Source of the DNA: Tribonema minus
Lineage: Eukaryota; Sar; Xanthophyceae; Tribonematales; Tribonemataceae
Reading direction: 5' to 3'
NCBI GenBank assembly: GCA_017506865.1
Contig: JAFCMP010000156.1
Location: 62,001 to 126,000, forward strand
DNA: 64,000 nucleotides
Shown here one piece after another: positions 38,801 to 49,423 of this stretch. The translations under genes and the position numbers were made by a program. Within the stretch, counting starts at the first letter, position 1, and each line of letters begins with the position of its first letter. A model generated the notes under the pieces. That model made no database searches. It saw only the letters and a list, made by a program, of their open reading frames with translations, and was not told the origin of the DNA.

Positions 38801-41800
38801 GACAGTTGCCCTGCGGTTAAGTTGGAAAATCATGATTGAGATCGTTGCAGTAATTGCGACCGATGTTGAGGATTTACATAAGGGTTGCGGAGTACGTTCT
38901 GCAGTGAAGGCTGCAAGATCTTGACAGCACACGGCAGTGGAACTCCTGGACTTGTACACCTTGTTTCCCGGGTGTACACTGTCATTACAACAACATCTGC
39001 AGTGCGTTGGACCTTACATCAAAGCTCATGATGCGCGCTGATCATCTTATTTGTATTCAGTGTACAGTAGGTAACAGCAGCGCTCGACACGCCTCACAGG
39101 GCTTCAGCCGTAACCTGACTGCGCTCTCTCTACGTGTTTCGCCGATCACATAGTATATGTGACTGACATACTGTGCATCACTGTGACACATGTGGCGAGT
39201 ATGATTGTTCGCGTACAGCAAGACACCGCAGCGCTTGGCATGCCTTGCAAGGCATCCGTCGCAACCTGACTGCGCTCTCCTGACGTGTTTCGCCGATCAC
39301 ACAGATGTACTGTGCAGCTACGTGGCAAGTATGCAAGCGCGGCAGCATCAATTGTAGGGCCAGCTTATGCCTAACCCGGTTTTGAGATGTGATTACAACG
39401 ATAATATAGCATGCCTTTGTTTTCATTAATTGATGCCTTTGCCATAGCGCCAGAGCGCACAGCCGCATGCATTGATCACCAGCTTGACAAACGATGCTTT
39501 CATGAATATTTGCTGCTGGTGCTGCAGTCCAAGGAGCCGCCATGCATGCAACATCATCTGTGATCTCTGCGCGCAATTGCATGATGCCACATCAAGTTCA
39601 TCAATTCCAACCACGTTCTGCTGTTGCTGATGCTGTTGCAGACCCCTTGGACGGAGCCACCATACATGCGTGCGATTCGCCGCGTCATAGTGGAGGACAT
39701 AGACGAGTGCAGCCTGCCAGCAATTGCAGAAGGTGCGTCACCACAGTTGCAGTTTGTGTTGCAGTACACACTGATGCACACAGTGCGCGACAAGTGCGCG
39801 CTTGTTGGATAAACTGTGACGCCTCACATCATGCATTGCACACTGCACCACACCCCTGATGCCCCAGATGCTTACCAGGGCAAGTGCCATGCAAATGCGC
39901 TTGCTCCTCAATACCAGCAAGCAGCCTTCACAGGGCAACCTGTGCACCAGCCGACGATATTATATAAGCTGCTGCAGCGGCTGGCACGTCATGCAAACAC
40001 AGCAATACGGCCTTTGCAGCGAAACTTTGTACTTGCAGAGCATATTGAGTCAGCTGCCGCAGGGGGTAGCTGCGCATGTGACTAGTAATCCTTGCTCATT
40101 CCACACTGCTTCGGCTTCCAGGTTGCATGAGCAGAGGCGCAATGACGATAATAACGATAATCATTGACCTTCCTGCAGATACTCTTGCCGTATGTGTTAA
40201 GTATACCGGGTGGCAATGACGATTACAGCTGACTTTTGTGAAGTACTGCCCACCATGCTGCTGTAACAATGTTAAGCGGCAGTGGCGATAATGCCTGACT
40301 ATCTTTGTTGAAACATTGTTCAACACGTCGGGTGCTGTTCCCAGGCCACATCAGTGGAGCAATGACGCGAGAGCACGCTCTGGCGGCGCTGCAGTGTGAG
40401 GAGTGTCAGCCCAAGTGCCACCCAGATGCGCTCTGCAAGAACACCATCGGCAGCTACACCTGCCAGTGCCCGGAGTGCACCACCGGCGATGGGTTTCTGC
40501 CGGCGATATTCCGCCACGGCGCCGCTCCAGAGGTGCGTTGCTGAACACTGCATGTCAACTGAAGGTCATGAGTGTGAGCGGTTTACATGTCACGATGCGT
40601 GGTCAAATTGCTGCTGATGGTTTGTGCAGCGGTGCTCCCACCTTTTGATTATGTATTGATCCCACACCACTGCAGTACTTTGCCACTGTTATGTGGCAGC
40701 GGGATGCCAGCAGGCGTAAACACTGCTTCCGCTGCATTGCCTACATATGCAGAAGCCGCATGAGAGCATCAGTTGCGTTTGACTTTGTTGAACATGTCTT
40801 TTTTGGTAAATGTGTTTTGTATCTTTTCAGGGTTTCAAGGGCGGTACGGGGTGCAAGGACAGCTGTCCCCCCGTCATACAGCTCATAGGGGACACCGTCA
40901 CCGAGTTCAAGTGAGTGAGCTTCGTACAAGTTGCTTGGTGCTGCTGGCATCTTGATGCACTTCTGCTTTTTTGCACTGTTGCATTCTTGCTATTGCAAAC
41001 GCGTGGGACATCCATTACCAAAGGAGAACTAGCATGGGAAGGGGGTCATGAGCAGGTCATGCAGCTATTTTGGTGGTGACATCCCTAGTCATGTTGATAT
41101 TATATAATGATGACATTGCTGAAGTTGCCCTTGCACACGTGTGTACGCACACGAGCTCAATGCTCGTGCTAGTGTAGCCTGCTGCGCTGCAGGCCAGCCC
41201 TAACCTGCTGTAGCTTTGCCACAATCACATTTGCTGTGACGGTCATGATGTATTGCGCAGAAGCGCATGTGTATGCACACCAACGTTACACGGCTTAGTG
41301 CAGGGGGGTACAGACATCACCAATGTGGTGGTTGCTCAGCAATCCTGTGTTGCATCTAATTGCGTCTGGCAGGGTCTGCAAGTGCGAAGGTCTCCTGGGT
41401 GGCAGGGGTGCGCCAGTGCAGCGCGACTGGGATGGTGAGCTGGCACAGCTCATCAGGGAAACAGGTCAGTGTCTAAGGCAAGCACTGGTTGCAGTAGTGA
41501 CATGGTTGTAATCTTGTAGTTCATCTGCTTCGAGTACATGTGCACTCTGGTGGTGAGCCGGCACAGCTCACAACAGAAACAGGACAGTGGCAGTGGCAAG
41601 CTCCGTTGTGTATATATAACATGGTTTGGAAACTTGGAAACTTCAAGTACATGTGTACTGTGATGGTGAGCTGGCACAGCTCGTAGGGAACAGGGATGCA
41701 ATGTTTGCAGGGGATATCACGACTCCACAATGTCTGTACGACTCCGACTCCGCTCCGCGGAGCTGTAACTTGTGGGCCTACGACTCCGACTCCGCTACAG

Positions 41801-44800
41801 GGAGCTGCCACCAATCATTGTACGACCCCGACTCCGAGGAGCAACAAGCCGGCCCGAACGACTCCGACTCCGCTCCGGCGGGAGCGGAGTCAGAGCGGAG
41901 TCGTCGGTCGACTCTGGGGGTGGAGTGGTGATAACCCGTGAATGTTTGTGTCACGCATTTTAAAGCGACAAGAGTGTCGCGATAGGCAAATGTGTACTTC
42001 ATGTACTTGAGGTACATTGCAATACAGTCAAGCTTGGGAAAGAGTACCATGTTGTGACCATTGCAGATCCCGCTGTCTTGACATGATGCCGTTTTGAGGG
42101 AGAGCGCCTGGCGTACGTCTTGTAGTGCAGAGACTTGGTGGTGTGGGCGTTGGCTTTGTGATGAGACAATGCAACTGCATTGTTGTGATGCAATATCCTA
42201 GAGCGGTATACTCAGTGAGTAGTGGCATGTCAATGAAGCATCGCTACTTGACTCGTAATATCGGTACATACAGCGCAGTCGGTCCATTGTTTGCACCTTT
42301 ATCCTCACTCATGGCATGCTCTTGTAGCAAGCTATTGCTCCATCTTTACTTGAGATTGTCCATGCAAACAGGGAACTGTCAAGTTGCAGCAGCACTGCCC
42401 ACCTGCAATGACCGCACGCAAATGTCAGGCATGCGCACGAAGGTGCGCAGCTGCGTTCACAACCCACATTTCTGTCTCGTGTGCTTGGCCACAGGTGGCC
42501 GGGCCCTGTGCGATGAGCGTGACTGGCCTTGTGTCAAGGGCACAGACCGCGTTGGCGGCAGCAAAACAGTTGATGTAACTGCCTCCATAACTGTCGGGGC
42601 ACCCATCAGGTCAGTGCTTCTGCTGTGGTGGGTGAGCACGCTTGCCGATGCACATGTTCATACCATCACTCCGCAGCGCTTCACTTGCGCTGTCACGATG
42701 CGGCCAATATAGAGTCGAGAATAGAGTGAGCGAGTAGGTGCCCACTTGTTGCTGTTGTGACGACCACTGTCGACGCTTTCCTTATGCTACGTTTTCCCCC
42801 GGAAATCACGCCTCTGGAGAAGCACGTTTGTAGCGTGCATGACGACGCGACGATCGATGAAACATGCGCATAACCTTTGCCTGTTTGTCCTGCGGAGTTG
42901 TGTGGACCGAACTGACAACGATGAAGCTCACAAGCATCAACACGTTCACGAACACTGCAGTGGAGCGCCGCGTTACTTGTCGCATCATAATGTGGCAGAC
43001 AGCCATCATGCACCTTGATACTGCAGGGAAACGGCTTAAAGTGGGTCAATTAAAAATACCCCCATTTGAAGTGAATCGCATGAGCCCTGCATACCCACCG
43101 ACACCACCAGAGCTATATACATGCCCACAAACAATGACCTGCTGTTAAAAACATGACCTGTTCTTACACGCATGCAGGGAGGGGCCTTTAGAGTGGCGTG
43201 TGCCGTACGACGTTGTAGATGCCGCAGGCAACCGCGCCTCCATAGACAACCTCAATGCAGCGTCACATACAATCAGAACCTACAGCAGAGAACATGTATG
43301 TACAGTGAATTCCAACCAACCAACAGCAACAACAGTAACGGTAACAGCACTCGTGCATAATGAAAATTTTCGTCTCCCACCGCAGGGAGGGGCCTTTGGA
43401 GTGGCGCGTGCCGTATGATGGGTCAAACACATACTTCGAAGTAGATCCCATGAGCACTGCATACTCACCTGCTATACCAATGCCAAACATACCCTTACAC
43501 GCTGCTGTTACCTGCTGTTACACACAGGGAGGGCCCTCTCGAATGGCGTGTGCCATACGACGTGGTCGACGCCGCAGGCAACCGCGCCGCCACCGTCTAC
43601 CGCACAATCAAGGTCACGCAGCTGTCCCTGGAGGAGTTCGCTGCGCAGGCTGTCGCCAAGCGAGAGCTGGAGCTCGCGCGCAGTGCTCAGCCAAAGCCGC
43701 CGCCGACGCCACCGGCAGTTGCGAGGCCGCAGAAGTGCCCCAAGTGTCCGCCGCCGAAGGACTGCGGCGGTGAGGTGGCGGCTGCGGTGGCGGCGGCGCA
43801 GAAGACGGCGGCGGCGGCAGCGGGTGCAGGGCAGCAGGTGCGGCTCTGAGAAGTGTTGATGTGATGCAATGTTGAGGTTTTATGAAGTGACCAATGAATG
43901 AGTAAGCCCATGGTCCAGGTTATACGGCCACGGGAAAGCTACAACGCCCAGCGACAATGATAGGTGGTTTGGAGTTGCAAGCGGTAAGTCTGATGGCAGG
44001 TGCAGCAGCAGCAGCACGTGCAGAGCAGCAGGTGACATCACTCAAATGACACCGCAAACTACATGAAAAAAGGGTGTAGAGGGTTTCCTGCCAAACATTG
44101 TGCAATCTTGCTGTGAAACTAAATGTGTGAGCAGTGCCCAACGCCCATGTCCACCCACACGCATACATACATGCCTGTGGGGGACACAGTTTTTTTGCAT
44201 TATGCACCATTAACATCTCACTCAACTACACAGGCGCCAATGCGGGGCTGACTGCGTGGCACATTCACACAGCTGCAAGGGACACAGCCTTCACTCAGAA
44301 CGTGTGATGGTACCACAGCAGACCTGGCCTCATCTTCGTATGCACATCAGCTTACTCGGCATACACTGATGCACATTTATTGCGGGTATGATTTGGTATT
44401 TGTGATGTTATCAGGGTCACGCGGAGAAGCAGATCTGCCCATCAACAACACCAACTGACTGCGCCAAGGTGAGCGTGAGCTGTGCATTGCTCATCCTCAA
44501 ATGGTGGCGTATGCTTAGGACAAGCCAGTGTTCTTCTCTGCTGTCTTGTATTCAATGAGGGTCTGATTGCGCCACTGTATACTTATATCATTTTTGAGCG
44601 AAAACCAGTGGCTGTACTGCACGACGTGTTTCCATTTTGCAGCCTGTGTGCGGTGAGCTTTCTCTGACGCTTCAGCACGTTTGAAACTGGCCTTCTGCGC
44701 TTACTGCGAAGTATGTGCGAAGGTCCTTGTAATAGCCATTGTGTCAGATGTCACTGCGACTTCAGCTGCAATGCACCGCCTCTGACTCTCAAAGCATAAT

Positions 44801-46324
44801 TTTGCTGCCCAAGCACAAGTACTCATGGCCCGTCAGTGCGTGCTGTGCAATGTTTTTGCTCTGAGGTTGTGTGCAGACGCAGCCATTGTGCATGTCAGAG
44901 GGTGTATCAATTGCAGCAACTGCACGTGTGAACATGGTTGACTGCGGCCTGCAAGCTGTGAATGAAGGACGTTGAAAGACTAGGGCTTTATGCCGTAAAT
45001 GATTTGAGCAGACCAGAACACCTCCCCTGTGTGCTGCCCTGCTAGCACTCAAATAGTTTTGTCGTTGCTAGTTGTTCCGTTGCACGTTTCGCTAGCAAAG
45101 AACGAGGCTTGCAGTCAGTCACATTGCTTTCGCCACATGTAGTCACTGATGTGTGCTGATTACTTGTCTGACTCTTTGCAGTGCCCACGGAGCCAGTGCA
45201 TGCCGGACGAAGCACTGACAACAGGTATGCTGAAGTATATGCTGAATGAAGTACATGACGTCTACACAGTGTGGAAGGCTTCAGGATGTGACGGCGGATA
45301 TTCAGCGGCTGTCGTTTCACTTGTTCGTGTTGAGTGCCATGCACCAGTGACTACTGAAGCTTACAAATTGCTTAGAGCGTTCACAGCCTGCAGAGTCTGC
45401 TGTCGTTGCCATGTTCACCTCTTGGGGGTTACGCACCACTGCATACAGTGAGTTGATGCTGGACCGTTGTGGCGGTAAAGATGGTACAGTACAAAGAATG
45501 AAGTGACTTTGATGGTTGTGCAGGTTGCGATGGAAGCAAAGCATACACACTGTTCTAGCAGAATGCTCAAGATGTTGTGTTGTGGAGATGTAATGGTGCT
45601 TGACATGTATCCCATGGCGGCATAGGCACACACACACAACCCAAATCTGCGACCGGATGCAAATGGCCTCATGCTGTGCTTGGGACACTGCTCCTTGGCT
45701 GACATGATCTGCGATCACAATCAGTCACCACTGCTTTGGCTGTACAAGTGATGGCAAGCTTTGTTATCAGAGATAAGTACATATTATTGTGGCGCCTGTT
45801 TGTTATGGCGGCTTCAGAATAATACATGTGTGTTTACAAGCAGCTGTTGCTGGCGCCATTCACGTCACAATCTGTGCTCTGGCATCGCTGCGTTGATGCT
45901 GCTCTGTCCGGCCATTACTGTGTGGTGCTGACCTTTAGCTCGCGTGCGTTCTCTGTGGCTCGCAAACTCGGTGCTCTGTGCTGCCGCTGCAGATAACACG
46001 CCTGCCGGCCCGCGAGAGTTTGTCCAGGTCATCGTGCTCGCCGCAATAGGCTGCCTCGGACTGTGGCTGTTCTCGAAAGTGGTGATGGTCATAGTGGCCG
46101 CGATTACCGGGGAAGGGGGCAGAGAAGGCGACCACCTTGCGATGCCCCCCCCTCCGCCCCGTCCTGCGGGGGGCGGTGCAGCGGCGGCGACGCCTGCCAG
46201 GGGCGTGCCGCGCCGCGTTCGCAGCAGCGCATCGGGCTCAACTGGCAGCGATGCCAGTGGCATGCTGTCGCCGATATCGCCTGCGGAGGTACAGGCGCAC
46301 TTCCACCACCGGCGCGTGTTTTAG
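29886..46324 (+). CDS. EGF/Ig-like type I membrane protein, complete gene (about 22 exons)
   Basis: Exons, all phase-consistent: 29886-29976, 30266-30329, 30894-30972, 31315-31441, 31803-31905, 32299-32410, 33752-33839, 34554-34649, 35443-35528, 35892-35990, 36991-37071, 37877-37948, 38568-38639, 39642-39732, 40345-40532, 40831-40910, 41373-41464, 42495-42609, 43528-43837, 44415-44468, 45182-45224, 45993-46324. This gives about 824 residues. A signal peptide (AIAWALFMVGAAAQS) is followed by a unique domain, a calcium-binding-type EGF module (VDECALPPSHRM), further Cys-rich EGF modules, an Ig-like module with a DUF5011 look (PELTVIGANPLRLKQ), another EGF (EDIDECSLPAIAE, CHPDALCKNTIGSYTCQC), and a second Ig-like module (PPVIQLIGD to YDVVDAAGNRA). 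Then come a Pro/Ala-rich linker, one membrane helix (VIVLAAIGCLGLWLFSK) and a Pro/Ser-rich tail ending TAG. It is probably a cell-surface adhesion or receptor-like protein; ligand unknown. An optional 45-bp exon may lie at 34352-34396. Confidence 0.88.
30714..30800 (+). repeat. Short tandem duplication in an intron
   Basis: AGCGTACACAAAGCGGT occurs twice about 61 bp apart, each followed by a CCTGATGTC word. Confidence 0.7.
32365..32860 (+). repeat. Five tandem copies of a Cys-rich exon end with a GC splice donor
   Basis: The end of exon 32299-32410 (GGGGGTGCGCAAAGAAGGAG to AAG|GCAAGT) recurs near 32483, 32563, 32684 and 32777, with spacing of about 80-120 bp. Each copy carries the GTGCGCAAAGA...GAGTGCAAGGCAAGT core, with varying decay, then AAGCTTGACTTCACATTTTGTG. 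No acceptor AG was seen before the extra copies. Confidence 0.88.
34058..34083 (+). repeat. Run of 26 G
   Basis: An uninterrupted G homopolymer lies in an intron of the EGF/Ig gene, followed by a T9 run. It could form G-quadruplex structures and is prone to sequencing-length error. Confidence 0.9.
35350..35460 (+). repeat. Duplicated intron end with splice acceptor
   Basis: About 55 bp, ACACATGCA-CCTGTG-CT-TTCTCAGCTGGCAAG, occurs twice in a row (about 35350 and 35410). The second copy supplies the acceptor of exon 35443-35528. The first has the same acceptor but no matching exon body. Confidence 0.75.
37203..37250 (+). repeat. Duplicated partial exon of the EGF/Ig gene
   Basis: This copies the last 45 bp of exon 36991-37071 (PELTVIGANxLRLKQ plus CAG|GTGAG donor) about 179 bp downstream. 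The nearest acceptor would put it out of phase, so it is probably not used. Confidence 0.85.
38236..38302 (+). repeat. Two copies of a 25-bp word
   Basis: GGTATGACAGTGATTATATA-type sequence occurs at about 38238 and 38278 in an intron. Confidence 0.75.
39095..39305 (+). repeat. Direct repeat in an intron, period about 168 bp
   Basis: AACCTGACTGCGCTCTC, then ACGTGTTTCGCCGATCACA, occurs near 39112-39150 and again near 39262-39302. Confidence 0.75.
41431..41700 (+). repeat. Three tandem copies of an exon end plus donor
   Basis: The end of exon 41373-41464 (GATGGTGAGCTGGCACAGCTC to ACAG|GTCAGT) recurs near 41551 and 41663, with periods of about 118 and 113 bp. The extra copies keep the GGTGAGC-GGCACAGCTC core and an ACAG end. 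Confidence 0.88.
41737..41904. repeat. ACTCCGACTCCGCTCC repeats ending in a hairpin
   Basis: ACGACTCCGACTCCGCT-type words occur near 41738, 41779, 41823 and 41858. The last is followed after GGCG by its inverse (41881-41904), giving a stem of at least 11 perfect GC-rich base pairs. It lies in an intron of the EGF/Ig gene. Confidence 0.85.
43178..43520 (+). repeat. Two extra copies of the next exon's start, each with acceptor
   Basis: Copies start at 43178 and 43386, and the used exon starts at 43528. All three follow CAG and begin with GGAGGG(G)CC, in the same phase (REGPLEWRVPYD). Copy 1 stays similar through VVDAAGNRAS. Copy 2 diverges after VPYD. They could act as alternative exons or be decayed duplicates. 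Confidence 0.85.
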
Positions 46325-49300
46325 GGGCGGGGCTGCTGACGCAGCTGTTGTGGTTGATCACTGCCGTTAGTGTGCTGCGATGGCCACTTGAGCTGCGTGG
46401 CTGCTGCTGCGGCGGCTGCGGCGGCCAATGCTGCAGCTGCTGCCGTAGCCACTGTAGCCTTGCAGCTGCAGTGGCTGCTGCTGCTGCTGTGCGCAGGGTG
46501 CCATCGCAGCGTCTGTCGGCGCAGGCCATCGCTTTAGGCAGCACACCTGCTGTTGCCATTAGCGCCACCGCTGCTGCTGCAGCCTTGCTGCTGCTTGTGG
46601 TGGCGATAGCCGTGCCGCAGCCTTATGCGGCACTTGCGCTGATCATTGTGGCCGCAACAGCCTGTGCCCGACAGCTGATGTGATAGTCTTCGCACCAGCC
46701 TTTACGAACGCTGCTGTGTTTGGCAGCAGCGCCCACGGTGGTACAGCAAGTTAGAGCACTGTCACTGTTGCTGTCCGGGCTGCAGCAGCTGCCACCATTG
46801 CGCTGCATTCGCTCTAGTGGTGACATGCACCACCACGCTGCTAACATGTCGTCAGCGTTGGGTGCATGCGATTGCTGTCCTGACGTGACATGAAGGTTTA
46901 GGCCACTGCACTGCTGGTCTCAGCGGTGTCATGGCTGTGCTACTTCTGTGTGCTGCTGCTGATCCACTTTGCCGCTATTGTGGCATTGATAGTAGCCTTC
47001 GGCACACGCTGTACTGCCCTGCGTGCCGTGCAAAGTTGAGCGCTGCTGCGCGTACAGCTGTGTTTACAGGCATCACAAGACAGCAGTAGATGATGTGGTG
47101 GAGCGCAACGCAGCGATGTTGACGTGTTGCGCACCGGACCGGGCTTACATGATTTTCCGTGCATGTCCAGCCCTCAGATGAGCAGGCGATGCCATGCTAC
47201 CGTCGCACCAACAACTCGTGGCTTGCATATCAGCGTTTGAGCGAGACACGTGATTTTTTGCAGTGCCCTGTTTTTTCAAATCATAGCCATCGTTGGATTG
47301 TGCTGCTGCGTGGCTGCCCATGCTGACTTCGTCGCTGTCACGGAAGAGTCATAGATCGTAACATGACATCACATTGTAAACATGACAGTTGTAAAACATG
47401 CAAACGTTGCACGAACGACTCCTGGACAAACAGATCACATTGCGCATGTTTACTGTGTGCTCAAAAAGTCAATAAATCAGCACATTTCCTCCAGGTTGGC
47501 TGGCGAGTCGTGCCCATGCAGTGAAGTGGCAAGAGGCCATTTTTGTGAGCCAGATGCCATGCTCTGCAATAGGTACGCCCATCATGATCAGCAAAAGAGT
47601 GAAGGTAACATGACAATGCGTGATGCATCCTCGTACTTAATCCTGAATGCAACATATACAACCGCCTCCCTGCTACTACGCCAAGATGATCCACACTGCA
47701 CCAATCCATACACAAAGTCCCCTTCTGACACAACATTGGGCTGCCTCTCTGCCATCAACGGTCACCGTGCTGTGCAGATACAAGCCTAGCGACTACTCTT
47801 GTACTTCAAGAAGTATGCTCTGAGAACAGCGTGCTAGTGTATCGGCCATGCCAAAGCATGACTCGAGTTATGCACACACCGCTCTCGCAGTTGGTTCACG
47901 CACGGCTTGAAACCGTGATGCCGCTGCCGAAAGGCCATGCACAACCATGCATACAGCCATCATTGTCGCTGCTGCAATTCGGCTGCCACAGCATCGGGCA
48001 TATCGTGACCGTGCTGCAGTCAGCCATTCCTGCTACATGGCAGCTGTTGCATCGTCAGCTTGGTTGAGCTCAAGGGTGCTACTGTAGCAGCTCTTGCGTG
48101 ACTGGCCTTGCTACGCTACAGTCAAGGCTATGAGAAGTCGCGATCTGGGAACAGCTTGGGAGCAACTAGTGTCCATGTATAAAGCAGCATGCATGCCCAC
48201 TGGCCTGCTGCTGTCAACCACATGGCTGCTTCGCCGTTCTTTGGATCTGCAAAGGAAGTGAACGAGATAACGCTGCAATGAGACAAGTCTGTAATTTGCA
48301 TGCATTGGGTCCTTCATGCCATGACATCGTGTGAGCTATTTCGCGTTTCAAAGAGACACGAACGGCTCCCTAGACGTTGTGAACGGATCAAAGGGACTGG
48401 CACCCTGTGACGGATCAACCACATATGCAACTTCATGCCGGCCCCTCCGTAGATATAGTTGTTGCAAGCCCGATTTATCGTGTGCTCAGCCCATGCGGTC
48501 CAGGACATAATATACAAGTTCAAGCTGCCTGAAACAAGCAAACCCTGGTCAGGTTCATAAAACTGGTCAAGTTCTTAAAGCTGGTCAAGTTCATAAATGC
48601 TGCCAGTTCAAAAGCCGCGTAGATTAGGCCAGATAGCACGGCATCAGCTCCCCACCAGCAAGCCGTCATACTACCCAAACTGCCCCTGGAGGCACCACGC
48701 CTGTTGCACAATGCGACGCAAATCTGTCATGTCTCATCAGTGTAGTCTACCGCAGCAGTGTGAACACGCATGCACCAACGCACCGCTCATACCTGAGTAG
48801 GTTGCAGGATTTTCAATGCTGCTTGAGTCACTCTGTGGCGGGCAGGCAGGGAGAATGTGCAGAGGGCAAAGTGACCATGTTCAGTAGTGCAGTCCCAGGT
48901 TAAGGTACTCAAACATGCAAACATCAGCTCTGTCTAAAATAGCGGAGCCTCGAGCAAGATAGATAACATTATTAGTGGTGTTGGCGCCTGGCCACTCCTG
49001 ACGGTGTGACATGCACTGCTGAGCAGGGTGGCTCTAAGCATCAGCATGAAGACGTTTCTCAAGGTATTCCTCAACAATCAAACCGCAGGAGTCATCTGCA
49101 ATGTCTCTCTATCGCAATTCAAGATTAGCACCAACTGCCACGCAAGTGACTCTTGCAGGTACCCGACAAGCAACATTAACTGTGTGACCACTCCAAGCCA
49201 GTGCCGCATATGACTCCTTAGATGTCCCTGTTGGTGCTTCGAAATGTGAAACCATGCACGCAGTCAGTCAGTCAACCATGCGCGAGTATGACAACCTGGA

Positions 49301-49423
49301 ACCCATCAACCCACTGCTGGCATGTGCGAATGCTACAAAACTGGTGTGATTCTTGCGCTAGTTTTTCTCATGAAACAATCATGTCGCTTTACACAACCAC
49401 AACAGTCTGTTGAAGTGACTTGC
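46325..49423. other. Intergenic region, end of the EGF/Ig and SERINC genes
   Basis: The two genes converge here. GC-rich CTGCTGCTGC sequence near 46400-46480 is probably EGF/Ig 3' UTR. The last SERINC exon should lie here but was not found. A 17-bp word CTGGTCAAGTTCATAAA is repeated three to four times at 48544-48597. Confidence 0.4.

Noticed and set aside
48520-48711. Candidate last SERINC exon (GSMTACWWGADAVLSGLIYAAFELA on the minus strand)
   Set aside because: It has a suitable length and a Trp-rich helix, but no acceptor gives the phase-0 entry needed after exon 49424-49536, and its end is made of a 17-bp tandem repeat.
49028-49213. Plus-strand ORF VFLNNQTAGVICNVSLSQFK as a gene piece
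   Set aside because: Short, with no splice partner and no recognisable family.
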